Source: Hirundichthys speculiger (taxonomy: Eukaryota > Chordata > Actinopteri > Beloniformes > Exocoetidae). From it: a stretch of 64,000 nt of DNA. Each line of letters starts with the position of its first letter. The stretch's first letter is position 1. Made by a program: the position numbers and the translations under genes. The stretch is taken from positions 266,001 through 330,000 of the forward strand of contig JAGFBZ010000567.1 of the NCBI GenBank assembly GCA_018398805.1, read 5' to 3'. Below the pieces are notes generated by a model. That model was not told the origin of the DNA, made no database searches, and saw only the letters and a program-made list of their open reading frames with translations. This document shows, piece after piece, positions 61,475 to 64,000 of this stretch.

Positions 61475-63950
61475 AACTTCCTCCAATACAACCAAAGAAA
61501 CACGTGTCATTAAAGCTGCAGTTCCTCTACTACCGACCACTAGAGGCTGCAGTTCCTCTACTGACCATTAAAGGCTGCGGTTCCTCTACCCACCACTAGA
61601 GGCTGCAGTTCCTCTACTGACCATTAAAGGCTGCGGTTCCTCTACTGACCACTAGAGGCTGTAGTTCCTCTAGTGACCACTGGAGGCTGCAGTTCCTCTA
61701 CCGACCACTAGAGGCTGCAGTTCCTCTACCGACCACTGGAGGCTGCAGTTCCTCTACCGACCACTAGAGGCTGTAGTTCCTCTACCGACCACTAGAGGCT
61801 GCAGTTCCTCTACTGACCATTAAAGGCTGCGGTTCCTCTACCCACCACTAGAGGCTGCAGTTCCTCTACTGACCATTAAAGGCTGCGGTTCTTCTACTGA
61901 CCACTAGAGGCTGTAGTTCCTCTACTGACCACTGGAGGCTGCAGTTCCTCTACCGACCACTAGAGGCTGCAGTTCCTCTACCGACCACTGGAGGCTGCAG
62001 TTCCTCTACCGACCACTAGAGGCTGTAGTTCCTCTACCGACCACTAGAGGCTGCGGTTCCTTTACTGACCATTAAAGGCTGCAGTTCCTCTTCCGACCAC
62101 TAGAGGCTGCAGTTCCTCTACTGACCACTAGTGGCTGCAGTTCCTCTACTGACCACTAGAGGCTGCAGTTCTTATACTGACCACTAGAGGCTGCAGTTCC
62201 TCTACTGACCATTAAAGGCTGCAGTTCCTCTTCCGACCACCAGTGGCTGCAGTTCCTCTACTGACCACTAGTGGCTGCAGTTCCTCTACTGACCACTAGA
62301 GGCTGCAGTTCCTCTACCAACCCCTAGAGGCTGTAGTTCCTCTACCGACCACTAGTGGCTGCAGTTCCTCTACTGACCATTAGAGGCTGCAGTTCCTCTA
62401 CCGACCATTAGAGGCTGCAGTTCCTCTACCGACCACTAGATGCTGCAGTTCCTCTACTGACCACTAGAGGCTGAAGTTCCTCTACTGACCATTAGAGGCT
62501 GTAGTTCTTCTACCGACCACTAGAGGCTGTAGTTCCTCTACCGACCACTAGAGGCTGTAGTTCCTCTACCGACCACTAGAGGCTGTAGTTCCTCTACCGA
62601 CCACTAGAGGCTGTAGTTCCTCTACCGACCCCTAAAGGCTGCAGTTCCTCTACCGACCACTAGAGACTGCAGTTCCCCTACCGACCACTAGAGGCTGCAG
62701 TTCCTTTACCGACCACTACAGGCTGCAGTTCCTCTACCGACCACTAGAGGCTGCAGTTTCCCTACCGACCACTAGAGGCTGCAGTTCCTCCACCGACCAC
62801 TAGAGGCTGTAGTTCCTCTACCGACCACTAGAGGCTGCAGTTTCCCTACCGACCACTAGAGGCTGCAGTTCTTCTACCGACCACTAGAGGCTGCAGTTTC
62901 CCTACCGACCACTCGAGGCTGCAGTTCCTCCACTGACCACTAGAGGCTGCAGTTCCTCTACTGACCACTAGAGGCTGCAGTTCCTCTACCGACCACTAGA
63001 GGCTGCAGTTTCCCTACCGACCACTAGAGGCTGCAGTTTCCCTACCGACCACTAGAGGCTGTAGTTCCTCTACCGACCACTAGAGGCTGCAGTTCCTCTA
63101 CCGACCACTAGAGGCTGCAGTTTCCTTACTGACCCCTAGAGGCTGCGGTTCCTCTACTGACCATTAAAGGCTGCAGTTCCTCTTCCGACCACTAGTGGCT
63201 GAAGTTCCTCTACTGACCACTAGTGGCTGCAGTTCCTCTACCGACCACTAGAGGCTGCAGTTCTTCTACCGACCACTAGAGGCTGCAGTTTCCCTACCGA
63301 CCACTCGAGGCTGCAGTTCCTCCACCGACCACTAGAGGCTGCAGTTCCTCTACTGACCACTAGAGGCTGCAGTTTCCCTACCGACCACTAGAGGCTGCAG
63401 TTCCTCTACCGACCACTAGAGGCTGCAGTTCTTCTACCGACCACTAGAGGCTGCAGTTTCCCTACCGACCACTAGAGGCTGCAGTTCCTCCACCGACCAC
63501 TAGCGGCTGCAGTTCCTCTACTGACCACTAGAGGCTGCAGTTTCCCTACCGACCACTAGAGGCTGCAGTTCTTCCCTACCGACCACTAGAGGCTGCAGTT
63601 TCCCTACCGACCACTAGAGGCTGCAGTTTCCCTACCGACCACTCGAGGCTGCAGTTTCCCTACCGACCACTCGAGGCTGCAGTTCCTCCACCGACCACTA
63701 GAGGCTGCAGTTCCTCCACCAACCACTAGAGGCTGCAGTTCCTCCACCGACCACTAGAGGCTGCAGTTCCTCTACCGACCACTAGAGGCTGCAGTTCCTC
63801 TACCGACCACTAGAGGCTGCAGTTCCTCTACCGACCACTAGAGGCTGCAGTTTCCCTACTGACCACTAGAGGCTGCAGTTTCCTTACTGACCCCTAGAGG
63901 CTGCCGTTCCTCTACCGACCACTAGAGATTGCAGTTCCCCTACCGACCAC
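61475..63950. repeat. 28-bp minisatellite, ~87 copies
   Basis: About 2.45 kb of a 28-bp unit built of ctgcagttcctctac and cgaccactagagg, with variants (tttccctac, ccactagtgg, ccattaaagg). It runs almost to the end of the window. The ccactagagg / ccactagtgg core resembles part of the CTCF consensus but lacks its central GGC. The last 50 bp of the window show nothing. Confidence 0.93.
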
Positions 63951-64000
63951 AAATCTAGATGAAATCATTAGTTTTTTGCCTCGAATTTTAAAAACTGCAC

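Overview
This is vertebrate nuclear DNA, most likely from a teleost fish (probably a percomorph; this is inference). The evidence is GT-AG introns, three multi-exon genes in the order ALG5-EXOSC8-SUPT20H (the order I know from human 13q13.3), and fish-style transposons: an L2/Maui-like LINE ending in (TTCTGA)n, an RTE/Rex3-like LINE ending in (GATG)n, hAT and pogo MITEs, and LTR elements. No bacterial or plasmid feature and no CRISPR array is present.

Genes. ALG5 (minus, coding 1046-9730, 10 exons) encodes dolichyl-phosphate beta-glucosyltransferase of the ER N-glycosylation pathway; its reading frame as written is broken by two separate single-base insertions. EXOSC8 (plus, coding 10321-21061, 11 exons, 276 aa) is intact and encodes the RRP43/EXOSC8 subunit of the RNA exosome ring. 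The two are head to head across about 590 bp. SUPT20H (minus, coding 21744-37729, 24 exons with a non-coding first exon near 38.9-39.05 kb, about 832 aa) is intact and encodes the SPT20 subunit of the SAGA co-activator. It converges tail to tail with EXOSC8. The three act in different pathways; I see shared layout, not shared function. All exon borders were read by eye from conserved protein sequence and splice sites.

Introns. Many introns of the three genes are filled by their own private tandem repeat, with a different monomer in each (about 10 to 65 bp). Two of these bear on splicing. EXOSC8 intron 10 ends in about 2.45 kb with no AG dinucleotide on the sense strand until the true 3' splice site. 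SUPT20H intron 18 is about 1.1 kb of tandem copies of a unit that itself carries a pyrimidine tract plus CTGCAG acceptor.

39.1-64 kb. No host gene was recognised. The region holds an L2 LINE (39.85-42.35 kb), a degenerate interstitial telomere-like block (43.3-43.6 kb), decayed LINE and Tc1-like pieces, many minisatellites, and a nested LTR-element complex (52.18-60.54 kb). In that complex a gag/protease-only Ty3-like element contains a second LTR provirus in its gag region, and its 5' LTR contains a hAT element holding a LINE fragment holding a MITE. The window ends in a 2.5 kb, 28-bp minisatellite. I found no convincing new multi-gene system; the most unusual signals are the splice-site-related intron arrays, the ALG5 lesions and the nested LTR complex.
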